The position numbers and the translations under genes are program-made. Under the pieces are notes generated by a model. That model was not told where the DNA came from and did no database searches. It saw nothing but the letters and a program-made list of their open reading frames with translations. This document shows, piece after piece, positions 24,207-37,414 of a stretch of 64,000 bases of DNA. The stretch's first letter is position 1. Each line of letters begins with the position of its first letter. Origin of the DNA: Acanthacorydalis orientalis (lineage: Eukaryota; Arthropoda; Insecta; Megaloptera; Corydalidae); the NCBI GenBank assembly GCA_034766995.1, contig CM068317.1, forward strand, positions 20,766,714 through 20,830,713. The letters are read 5' to 3'.

Positions 24207-24762
24207 CTATGTAATCGATTTTGTGACAATTTTCAAACTATTAAATTCTTTAAAAAAAATTATAAAATTGAACTGAACAAAATATCAATTGTATATCGAA
24301 GATTAGTCATTTTTATATAGAATTTTAGACATACTCTACAATAATATAGCAGCGACATTTAATTTCTATTTTTAATTAAACTAAATATTTATGTAATTTT
24401 GAACTTGTAAAAGAATGTTACAAATCAAAAAAAAAATTATTATAATCAATTGCTTCTACAAAAATATTTTAATTTACTTACTTCTACATCGAAAACTAGT
24501 TTACTAATAAAATGAAACTATTTTACAGTTCAGTGTCAACCTTCATGAAATTTGTTCAAAACCTTCACATTCACCGAGAAACAACGTATAAGGTAAGTCT
24601 GAATTTGTAATAGTTTTTACTAGTACTAATGTGAAATTAATTATTTAGGGCATTAAGAAATGTTTATTTAAATTAATTGAATATTATTGTATAAACAATA
24701 AATAATTTCTCTCAATAAACAATAATAATGTGATAATTATAACTTTAATATTAAATCTATTA

Positions 24763-24817
<55 letters not shown>

Positions 24818-25380
24818 TTGATGACTATCACGATGTTTAAATATTAATAACAAACAAATACATTGTTGTTATAATAGAATTATCAATACAAAAATAATAC
24901 CACGTTGTATTTTTGTATTTTTCAATAGAAAATGAAAAATAAACCCAAAAAATGTTTTATTAATTAACTCTTAAATAAAATTTTATGTCTAACGGAGTGT
25001 TTTATATAAGGGCAAAACTGAAACATTTTAATAACGTGCATTTCGAACTAATGAGATTTTTTCAAAGCTTTTTTTACAGCACCATTAATTAAAGAACTAT
25101 AATATTTACATTTTGAACCCAGTAGTTTTATGCCAGTTTACGCCTTTAAGATTCAATTTACTAAACTTCCATATGTTTCTTTTTATATTTTTATGATATT
25201 TTATGGTGGGTTTCTTTGAAACTTCGAAATCTATTGACCGTCACTAATTCGTCGGTTTAATGACTCTAATAAGGTGCGCACACCGATGATTACTAATATA
25301 TCCCAAAAAAACTTAGTTCAGAACAGATATTTAAATAATATAATTTATTAGGACTTTATACAACGAACGTTTTTTTTTGT

Positions 25381-25467
<87 letters not shown>

Positions 25468-26009
25468 ACATATATGGATTCATTTCTACATAATGTATTC
25501 AATCTTTATTTTTGAAAATAAACATTTGTTGTGTAACAACTGCAATGTAATGCAATTACAAGTTTATTTCCAAATTGTATTTTTTTAGTAATTCTAAAAT
25601 AATATTATTTCAAAACTCAAATATAAAATTAGTATCTAAGTATCATAAATAAATTTTAATCGAAATTATATGAAACTATTTTTTAATTATTATAGTAAAA
25701 CCCATTTCAATAACAAAGGTAATTACTCTCATCTTTTTTAATGCTTAAAGATTAATATTAAATCTCAAATTTTTCTAATAGTTGAATAAAATTCTCATAA
25801 ATATTAACATAGTTTACAAATCAAATAAAATTTAAAAACTTACTGTGTATTTATGAATTATAGATGTTGAAAAATATATCTATTTGTATATAATTCTTAT
25901 CTACTATCCTTCCGATAAGCTTGCTGATTAGAACCACCCCTGAAATCAGAGCAGATCAGATCTAGATTTGTAAATCTGTTCGGATCCATAGTCGAAATAT
26001 TCTTCGAAA
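24205..26009. other. AT-rich interval with two TA arrays
   Basis: TA arrays lie at 24767-24814 and 25384-25467. Otherwise no gene or element boundary is visible. Confidence 0.6.
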
Positions 26010-26200
26010 AGAATTATTCAAAAGACAATTATTCAAATCTATTTATTTCCGATCACGTCTAGTTAGATCATGTTAGGTTATATCAAATAATGTTAGATTA
26101 AATCTGGTAAAACTAGTTATTCTTAGGTTATATTAGGTCTATACTAGTTCAGATCTGTTTAGATTAGGACTGATCAGATCAAAATATGTCAGTTCTTAAG
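26010..26200. repeat. TTAGG/TTAGA-rich imperfect repeat patch
   Basis: The words GTTAGGTTA, GTTAGATTA, CTTAGGTTA, ATTAGGTCT and TTTAGATTAGGA follow within about 120 bp, interleaved with AGATCAGATC. TTAGG is the usual insect telomere unit, but spacing here is irregular and no perfect tandem run exists. It is flanked by related inverted words (TTCGAAAAGAATTATTC on the left, GAATTGTCTTTCGAAAG on the right), so it may instead be a small decayed element. Confidence 0.4.
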
Positions 26201-26265
26201 AATAATTTCAATAAAATGTACTTTCGAAGAATTGTCTTTCGAAAGGCCTTAACCTCAATAATGTA

Positions 26266-26344
26266 TTTGGTCGGTAAGAAAATAATTGCGGTTTGGTATA
26301 TAAATTTAAAGTCATAAACCGCCATTATTTTTCTACCAATCTAA
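26266..26344. mobile_element. 79-bp mariner, ends only (TTAGGTTGGTAG family)
   Basis: Left TTTGGTCGGTAAGAAAATAA then TTGCGGTTT; right, reverse-complemented, TTAGATTGGTAGAAAAATAA then TGGCGGTTT. TA flanks both sides (26264-26265, 26345-26346). Only the two ITRs and a few bases of 3' UTR (TATAAATTTAAAG) remain. All coding sequence is lost. Confidence 0.85.
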
Positions 26345-26744
26345 TATTTCTTTTTGCATCTACTGATTTTTTTTGTACCAGTTGTCTTTCAGTTCAGTTC
26401 ATTTATCAGCTACGAACTAAATATTATAAAAAAGAATAAATATAAAATTATATATTGTATATACAAAAATGCTACAGTTTAAATTTATACAAATTAATAA
26501 GAAAACTCTGTTAAATAATAACTTCTTTTTGATATTGCCATTAGTAATTTGTTAAAACAGTATCAACTATGAAATTAGACACTTATAAAAAAATCTCTGA
26601 ATTTTTACTCTCATGCCACAATCAAATAAATGTAATGATTCATGCTTTTTAACATTATAGCTCTTCTAAAATATAGTTTCCAAACTTTAAAAAACTTCAA
26701 TATAGCCAAAACAATGGCATATTCTTTTAACAAATCCCTCCCTC

Positions 26745-26745
26745 A

Positions 26746-26819
<74 letters not shown>
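26745..26819. repeat. Compound (CT)n-(TA)n microsatellite
   Basis: About 12 CT units run directly into about 25 TA units. Confidence 0.97.
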
Positions 26820-26822
<3 letters not shown>

Positions 26823-27190
26823 AAAAAAAAACTAATTAATAAAATTCCGAATTTCAACATTACATTATACGATAACTTAATTACAAAAGCATGTCAAGAA
26901 AATTAAATATGAATTTAAAGTTAATGTTTAATGTACTTATAATTAATATTTAACGAATTTTTTAAGTATAATGTAATTATTAATTATAATTTAACATTGA
27001 AATAAATCAACGCGCATATAATTATTTTTAATCTCATAAATAGATAATTCGTAACCTGATGATCTCAGAAAATTTATAAAATAAAAAATAGCTTTGTTCT
27101 TAATCATTTATTAATAAGTTTATTTTTTATTTATTCCGCCTCTATTACCAAATGTATGCATGTAAATATTTATAAACACATAGATACATA
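26820..27190. other. AT-rich interval, nothing recognised
   Basis: No feature supported. Confidence 0.5.
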
Positions 27191-27191
27191 C

Positions 27192-27215
27192 ATATATATA
27201 TAGAGAGAGAGAGAG

Positions 27216-27299
<84 letters not shown>

Positions 27300-27311
27300 A
27301 TATATATATAT

Positions 27312-27359
<48 letters not shown>
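27192..27359. repeat. Long compound (TA)n with (GA)n and TACATG interruptions
   Basis: About 170 bp; a GAGAGAGAGAGAGA core sits near the left end and two TACATG variants near 27291 and 27313. Confidence 0.97.
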
Positions 27360-27361
<2 letters not shown>

Positions 27362-28150
27362 CATATGTATATTGTCAATCTTAAACAAAATTAAAATTAT
27401 TTAAAGAAAACCTCTGAAGTTACAGATAGTCTAAAAAATGATTTCATCTAAAAATTCTGATGCTATATATTTTATAAAAATAGAAAAATGTGATCTATTA
27501 AGAGTTGCTTTTTTATAAACAAACTATCACAATAGACGTTTATTTAGAATGACTGAACTATTTTATAGCGTCAACGACAATCAAATATCTAGGAATAATG
27601 TTTTATTTAAATGAATAGAGCGCTATCAAACAGTAAAAGTTACTTCTTAAAAATTAAAGCATCTAAAATAGAAAAGTGTATTTGTTTCTACTTTATGTAA
27701 AATTGTTTTTTAAGATTATTATTTATTTCCAGATCTGCCGATTTTTTTATAAAATATCGATAAAATTTATTATTTTTTTTAAAAAAAAAGACAATTGAAT
27801 TAAAAATAGCAGTAAACTTTGTAACTTAATGACTACACTTCTACCATAACACTTTCCGGACCATAAAAGTGCTTGCAATAAGAAAATTATAAAGAAATGA
27901 TTTTAATGTTTCAATATTGAAGATAAATCCAAACAATTAAATTTAATTTCATATATTTTGATAAAAGTTATAATTCGTATATTTATTAATAAAAATTGAA
28001 ATAATATTTAAAAAAAAAAAATAAAGTGCAATCGATAATTAATTTTCACTAAAACGTGAACAAATCATCTTTGTGCTATGTGAATCCAATATATTAGGAA
28101 CACGTGACCACGAAAAGGTAACTAACTAACACAAGTCATGGAAATGACAT
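27360..28150. other. AT-rich interval, nothing recognised
   Basis: No feature supported. Confidence 0.5.
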
Positions 28151-28156
28151 TCTTAA

Positions 28157-28790
28157 CACTTCGACGACCGTATGATTTGCATAAAAACTTCCATCTACCG
28201 ACGGTGATACTCGAAGGATCGTTCAGACCATATCTGACTGTATTCTTATATACTGTTTGAAATATTTCTAAAAAAAGAGGTTTAATTTTATCCAATCTAA
28301 TTCAAAACTCGCTATGGTTGTTAAAATGTCAATATCTCCGTATCTAGCGGAATATTTTTTGCTTCTCGTTTATCTGAAGATCGATATGCAAAAATATGGA
28401 CTAATATAGATCTTTCTGAGTTTTTTTTACAAATTCCATTACAATAATAAAACCGAAGAACGGGGCCATTTCTGTAATGTGTATATAAGTACATTCTTTA
28501 GTTTTATTATAATTATAACTGTTTTACTGGTGATATTAATTTAATTTCATAATAAAAATATTGATTAAATCATTTTCAAGTATAAGTTCTATCACTGATT
28601 TTATGTTGTACGAATCTAAGTAATATATTTTTCTATATCCAATTTTTCCATAAAATTGTGTAACTTGCCTATAATATCACTATCTGGCCATTCGCTTTTC
28701 TTGTTGGAACTATTTTCATCTTCATCAGAATAACTCAGTGTTAGTAATTACAGTGATGCAATTCGTCTGCTGTAATATAATTACCACTAT
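28157..28790 (-). mobile_element. Possible piggyBac-like remnant
   Basis: TTAA at 28153-28156 is followed by CACTTCGACGACCG, which resembles a piggyBac-type terminus. On the minus strand at about 28600-28745 a short frame reads YSDEDENSSNKKSEWPDSDI then IGKLHNFMEKLDIEKYIT, acidic like the N-terminus of piggyBac transposases. The opposite terminus and the catalytic domain are not found. The assignment is weak. Confidence 0.25.
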
Positions 28791-28799
28791 CGAATGTTC

Positions 28800-29173
28800 A
28801 TTTATGTTAATTAATACTTCATTAGTATCATTAACAATGTCTAACAAAGAAGTAATTTAATTCCTGTATAATCAGTATATTTCATTGACATCACTAGGTA
28901 GTATAGATATTTTAAAACTTTAAATTTAAACAAATTAAATAATTAAAAAATACAACCCTGGGTGATGCCATAAAAGAGAGATTTTTTTAATGTTATTTTT
29001 ATAATAATATCTTATTTTGTTATTATATAAAAATATATTTAAATAATCTTATTAAATAGATATATTAATTCGTAATGAATATACGATATAAGGCATAAAC
29101 ACAAGATAACTGAGCTGGATGATGTAATAAAAGATTTCGTAATCTCTCTCTCTCACACTCTCTCTCTCTCTTT

Positions 29174-29207
<34 letters not shown>

Positions 29208-29543
29208 ATATATATATATATATATATATATATATCCAATAAATGAAAAAATAAGAAAATAATAGATACAACACATATATATGATAGAGAATAACAACAC
29301 AAAATAAATAATTACAAGTTGAAAATAAAAATAGATACTCAAATCCGAAAAAGAAGATTGTAGTAAGGAAATAAGATTCAATGTGTCTTCTTTATAAACT
29401 ATAGAAAAAGATAGTCTTTTATTTAATTTTATTATTTCTAATATACAATAATTCCTTACATTTAATTGCAATTATTTTTGGATTTTCTAAAAAAACTTAA
29501 CATAACTAATGTATAAATGAAAAAATTTGAAAAAGGAACATTT

Positions 29544-29612
<69 letters not shown>

Positions 29613-30104
29613 CCGGGAAAATAATGAAAATTTTAAAAATAATTTGATGTTTGTCATAAAACAGATAATATTTATGTTTAAGACTTTAAGCGCATAATAG
29701 TTTTACCATAATTTCTCTCGATTTTAAAAATTTTTTAAAATTTTTTAATTAGAATTTTTTACCACTATGTAAATAGTCTCAAATTTCAATTTCAAAATGA
29801 GTTAAAACACATAACTACTCTTTGCGGGGTAATGAAAAAAAGTCATTGTTATTTATTAATTTTACTGTTCAATACAGAGTGCAATGTTCTATTAGAAAAT
29901 TGATGAAAAATATTTTTAATTTTAACGTGAGATAATTTCATCAACTAGAAATTAATATTTTCAGATATTTAAAATGGAAATAAGAAAGTGTTTGTGAGAA
30001 AAAATATATTTATTTTTCAATTACATATATATATCTTTATGAGCATGTATAGTCTTAAAACTAAAACCAGTAAAAACATTAAAAGAAATACTAACTTAAA
30101 ATAC

Positions 30105-30107
<3 letters not shown>
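28800..30107. other. AT-rich interval with CT/TA microsatellites
   Basis: A compound (CT)n-(TA)n array lies at 29143-29236 and a (TA)n array at 29550-29612. The 139-codon minus frame at 29052-29471 is generated by the microsatellite and AT-rich flanks. Confidence 0.6.

Positions 30108-30159
<52 letters not shown>
30108..30159. repeat. (TA)n microsatellite
   Basis: About 26 TA units. Confidence 0.97.
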
Positions 30160-30164
<5 letters not shown>

Positions 30165-30955
30165 CAATGGATCCCACAAATACACCCAACCATCTGAATC
30201 CAAATAGATTGTAAATATTTGCATGACAGTTAATTACAAATCACTTCGTGGGCAATTACCGGGAGTTCGAATGCAGTTAATAAGTTTTTGTGTCTCGTAC
30301 TATGATTAACTGACTTTCAACTTCGAACTTTGCCGTGACCGATCATGGTTTTCCTCCCGCACACGACACAGAAAATAATGAACAAACTCATGCACACTTC
30401 TAAATAAATTGCGTTTCCTTGTCGTTCAGTTGCCGTTTAATTATCCACCTACATATTATTTTTTTTATATTCACGCAATCACTGTGTGTTGCTGTCACGA
30501 ATTACTTTAGGCAATGATATATCAAATAATTTGAAATTATTTTGTCGGCAGTTAATTTCTGACATTACGTGGGAAGTGTTTTGTTTTATATTTTAAACAA
30601 ATGAAATATAACATTTTAACATGATTTTAACAGCTTTCAGTCAAATTGAATTCAACGAAACCTTTACTGATATCAATGTGTGTGTGTGTATAATTTATTT
30701 GTTCATTTTATATCTTTTCTCATATATACTTCTAGTGTATCGTTAATTGAAAATAGCATTAATACTTCATAAAAATCCTAATAATTAATTAAAACGCATG
30801 AGGAAATAATAATTATAAAAAAATATTCAAATGATACATGTGAATAGTGATTTATGAATGAAAATGAAAAATTAACTTTATATAAGCTATATTCTCATTA
30901 AAATATAATTACTTATGTATAAATTCCATCTTATTTAATTTTCATATCTGATCAT
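30160..30955. other. Intergenic, moderately complex sequence at 30230-30560
   Basis: Composition at 30230-30560 is less simple, with CTCCCGCACACGACAC and GCAATCACTGTGTGTTGC. No ORF, splice pair or element end is supported. Confidence 0.35.
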
Positions 30956-30959
30956 CCTT

Positions 30960-30998
30960 ATATATATATATACATGTATATATATATATATACTTGTG

Positions 30999-31031
<33 letters not shown>

Positions 31032-31073
31032 GTACTTATATATACATATAAATATATATATATATATATATAC

Positions 31074-31104
<31 letters not shown>

Positions 31105-31158
31105 CTTATATATATATATATATATATATAAATGTATATAAATATATATATATATACA
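30960..31158. repeat. Long imperfect (TA)n microsatellite abutting a Tigger
   Basis: About 200 bp of TA with ACATG, ACTTG and AAA interruptions. It ends directly at the left terminus of the Tigger copy at 31159. Confidence 0.96.
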
Positions 31159-31893
31159 CAGTCAAGTCTCTTTATGTGGTAGACACGTTCCACAAAAAAT
31201 CGCACAAAAAAGGCATAACATACGTTAAAATATTAAGGATGCTTTCCATAATTTAATAAAATCACATAAAACCAAAGTAATGATTTAAAATACACCCAAA
31301 ATCGCATGAAAAAAGTTTATGAAAATTCAGGAAAATAAGAATGCTTAAGAATTCCTTCGAAAATGTAAAAGAAATTGATATAAAATTTAAAATAAGTTCA
31401 TTTTAAAATTTTATTCATTTCATTTTATTGAGAAGTAATAATTTTTTTTACATTTTTTCATCAGAATGATCGTTACTATCTGACAATACTCAGCACCGTT
31501 TGCGAACTGGTGCGAAATCACTTTCATCACTAGAAGAGATAGTCAGTACATCAGATCTGCATAGTGAAGACAACGGTTCTTCACAAACAGAATAAACGTC
31601 AACTTCACCCTCGTTCTGGGTTGATTGCTTTCCTCTGACAATGTAATCGCTGATTAAACTTTACAATGATGATTTACTCATTTTTTATGTAATTAGCGAT
31701 ATCCAGATATACAATTCAGCAGCTTATGTTGGAATTTGAAGGTTCGTTTAGAATTTGTTTTATAAACAAGAAAATGATTTACCGGTTTATTGCAAAATCG
31801 AAGACCTTTTCGAATTATATTTGGAGCGAAGGGGATAGATTTTTCTTCTGCTTTACTATCGTTTTCTAGATCTTCGGAAATATCTTATGTTAT

Positions 31894-31922
31894 AGTGGTA
31901 TATTATCCAATAATATACCACT
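31894..31922. other. Perfect 13-bp hairpin inserted in Tigger copy B
   Basis: AGTGGTATATTAT (31894-31906) and ATAATATACCACT (31910-31922) are exact reverse complements around CCA. It belongs to a block, continuing to about 31975, that is absent from Tigger copy A. Confidence 0.65.
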
Positions 31923-32273
31923 ACCACTTAATATAAAATATCATTATATATATATATTTATATATCTTTATCACTTGAGACATTATCCACAAGCAATTCG
32001 TCGACATGATTTTAGCTAAAAGTATCAAAACATTATCCACCAATTTCATGTATCAAAGTAATGATTTCATCTGATAATGTCGATGTTTGAATAGTTGCAC
32101 TGTTTGAAACACATAGCTAATATTCCAGCAGATATTTCAAGTGTTTGGTCTTATTTCAACAATAACAGATATAAAATGATTTAAACAGTCCAAAATAGAA
32201 TATCTTATATTAAAAAATATAAATTTTAAAAAATATAATAAATTTAATTTAACATTGTTTAAACAACGTTTTG

Positions 32274-32276
<3 letters not shown>

Positions 32277-32325
<49 letters not shown>
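32277..32325. repeat. (TA)n microsatellite inside Tigger copy B
   Basis: About 24 TA units at the position where copy A (14345-14353) has about five. Confidence 0.97.
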
Positions 32326-32327
<2 letters not shown>

Positions 32328-32411
32328 ACGGGGAAACCCCGCATTTACATGAAATATGCACCGCATAACTTCAAAACCGCATTTAAGATACATAAAACAC
32401 AGGCTCAAATA

Positions 32412-35420
<3,009 letters not shown>

Positions 35421-35431
35421 CGACACATATA

Positions 35432-36578
35432 CACCCGTCCCTTGATTTACGCGGAGTATCCGTTACACGTGGATTCGTTTTACGCGAATGAAAATCGCGT
35501 AAATTGAGTCTATCAGTACAATAGAAAAAATATTGTAAATAAAAGCTAGTAAAGTTGTAGAAACACATATTTATTTCACATAAATTAAAAAAAATAATGA
35601 CGTCTTAGAATACGAAAGTAGATAAGTTTTATACGGTGTCATTATCACTACTGTAATTTAATACAAACAACCTTTTCCTTTCAATTGGCACAAACTTATC
35701 ATCTGCATCGCTTGAAATATTTATAAATTCGACGTCATTTATATTGTTAATGTTAATTTTTTCGGATGATTTGTTCTCTATCTTTTCTTTTACTAAGTTT
35801 TCATAAATTTTGCTGATATTCGCTGCAACATTTCATTAAATCTTGTCTAAATTTTAAGGCTCGTTGAATGTTTAGATCATTGTCTATAATGGCACTTTCC
35901 AATTTTTTGCCTAATTCAAGAGCTTTACAAAGATTTTCTGCAGTGAATGAATTTGTTTCTTCGTAGTCACTGTCACATTCATCATTAGGTTGGGTTTCAG
36001 ATATATGAATTATGTCAATATCAGTTAATTCACGATCTACTAGTAATTCATTAAAGTCATACTCATTTAAATTGCCAACGCCTTCTTTTTCAAACTTTTG
36101 TGATAAAGTAATAATACTGGATAGTCCTTCTTCAGTTGTCGGAACAGTATTGCCTGATGCTACATTTGGCCTTATTGCTTTCCAGCACGCATTTGAAGTT
36201 GTTTTATATCACTTAAAATCAAAGCAATATTCTTATCACAATTTAAAATATTTTATTGTTTTAAAGCTTCTGAAATCGTAAGAGATTCATCATTTTCTAG
36301 TTTATTAAAAGCATCATTGAAAATCCGTTTAATGTAATTAATTTTGAAGGTAGCAATTATGCCTTGATCTAAAGGTGGGATCATAGTTCAAGTAAGAATT
36401 TGTGTCAATTTGATATATAATAAATACAATGAAAAATTATATCAAATGAAATCTGACCGCGTAAAATGGCATCGCGTAAATCAATACCGCGTATAAAAAA
36501 TGCAGCGTAAATAGAGGTAAAATTTGCCGCATAAAAAAAACTCATGTAAAAAAAGTCCCACGTAAATTGAAGGAGGAG
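35432..36578 (-). mobile_element. Tigger/pogo transposon, 5' and core deleted
   Basis: The left end CACCCGTCCCTTGATTTACG and the right end, reverse-complemented, CTCCTCCTTCAATTTACGTG are inverted repeats, with TA outside each. The subterminal regions repeat CGCGTAAA and CCGCGTA-like words many times (35440-35510 and 36455-36560), as in Tigger ends. Short TA arrays border both sides. The element encodes only the end of the DDE domain and the C-terminal tail on the minus strand. Confidence 0.85.
35640..36390 (-). pseudogene. Tigger transposase C-terminal remnant
   Basis: Read from 36390 down, PPLDQGIIATFKINYIKRIF corresponds to the family phrase PMDQGIIxxFKxxY, which ends the DDE domain. NDAFNKLENDESLTISEAL follows. 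Then come SNACWKAIRPNVASGN, EEGLSSIITLSQKFEKEGVG, and NLNEYDFNELLVDRELTDID. The tail continues TNSFTAENLCKALELGKKLE and IQRALKFRQDLMKCCSEYQQ. At least two frameshifts or stops occur in 36240-36310. The catalytic aspartates are absent. This is the best preserved Tigger tail here and serves to identify copies A and B. Confidence 0.82.
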
Positions 36579-36879
36579 TATGTGTGTATATATATATATA
36601 TATACATAATGTTTGAAAACTTAAAAATTGAACATTTTCATAAATATATTCTTAAAAAATCATTAAATTACTACTACAAGTACAAAAGTGTCTCTATGTT
36701 ATCACAAAATCTTTTAGTACCATTTAAAGATAAGACAATATATTAGGTTAGTAGAAAAATAATGGCAGTTTATGAGCTTCAAATTCATATACATTTTTCT
36801 CAGTTAATAATGAATTCTATTTATTGAAATAAGCACTATTATAATAGACACATTTTTAGCAATTACTTACAAATGTATT

Positions 36880-37410
36880 TATTTTGGTGATGTAAAATTC
36901 CGAATTCTGGAGTTGATAAAATCTTGAAATGCACTTTCAGCAGTAGCTTGGGTGTTGAAGACTTTATTTTATAAGAAGTTATCGAAATGCTTAAACAAAT
37001 GATAAACTATTGGCGAGATGTCTGGTGAGTATGGTGGATGAGGCAATGTTTCATAGCCCAATTTATTCAACTGTTGGAGGGCCAATCGTGCGACGTATGG
37101 TCGGATATTATTGTGCATCAGGACCGAACCTATTCGATTGACCAGTGTGGAGACCAGATGTCGCAGTTCTTGGTGCATTTTGTCGCTTTCTTAAAAACAC
37201 CTCTTAGCTGTAATGGTTTCACGTGTTCAGTTGATCTTTATGAACCGAAGAAAGATATCCGTAACCTCTTTATTTTCAAGGCTCTCATCCCCAGCCCAAG
37301 AATTTTGAATCACAATTGCACCGTACGTTCCTTAAGAGTACCCACATCAAAAATATCGTTTAGTTTAGGAGCAGTTCCTCCTACTTTACCACCCGTTTTG
37401 AACTCGTACA
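36880..37410 (-). pseudogene. mariner transposase, catalytic and linker remnants
   Basis: On the minus strand the catalytic end reads GSVLMHNNIRPYVARLALQQ, LNKLGYETLPHPPYSPDISP and IVYHLFKHFDNFL. The family has HDNARPH and SPDLSPTDYHFF, so the second catalytic aspartate is Asn and the third is Val. Downstream, FNTQATAESAFQDFINSR near 36900 is the usual C-terminus. N-terminal blocks (FELVRFKTGGKVGGTAPKLN-like, near 37340-37410) are frameshifted. The first codons lie beyond the Helitron insert, with ATG at 38831. The product is non-functional. Confidence 0.85.
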
Positions 37411-37414
37411 AAAA

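Larger units (their letters stand above)
31159..32411 (-). mobile_element. Tigger/pogo deletion derivative, copy B
   Basis: The left end CAGTCAAGTCTCTTTATGTG matches copy A at 13446. The body is collinear: CATCACTAGAAGAGA, then TCAACTTCACCCTCGTTCTG, then the C-terminal tail. The right part, CATGAAATATGCACCGCATA then ACTTCAAAACCGCAT, matches 14377 onward. The transposase tail is too broken to read over any length. Compared with copy A it carries two additions: a roughly 75-bp insert holding a perfect hairpin, and a long TA array at 32277-32325 where copy A has only about five TA units. The exact right end is uncertain by a few bases. Confidence 0.8.

Noticed and set aside
26010..26200. True interstitial telomere array
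   Set aside because: No perfect (TTAGG)n run of even three units; kept only as a weak repeat observation.
27120..27378. Long open frames made of repeating Tyr-Ile (also at 14834-15156, 30942-31205, 33728-33946, 43027-43402, 46365-46758, 49294-49591)
   Set aside because: They are translations of (TA)n microsatellites, which lack stops in some frames; not genes.
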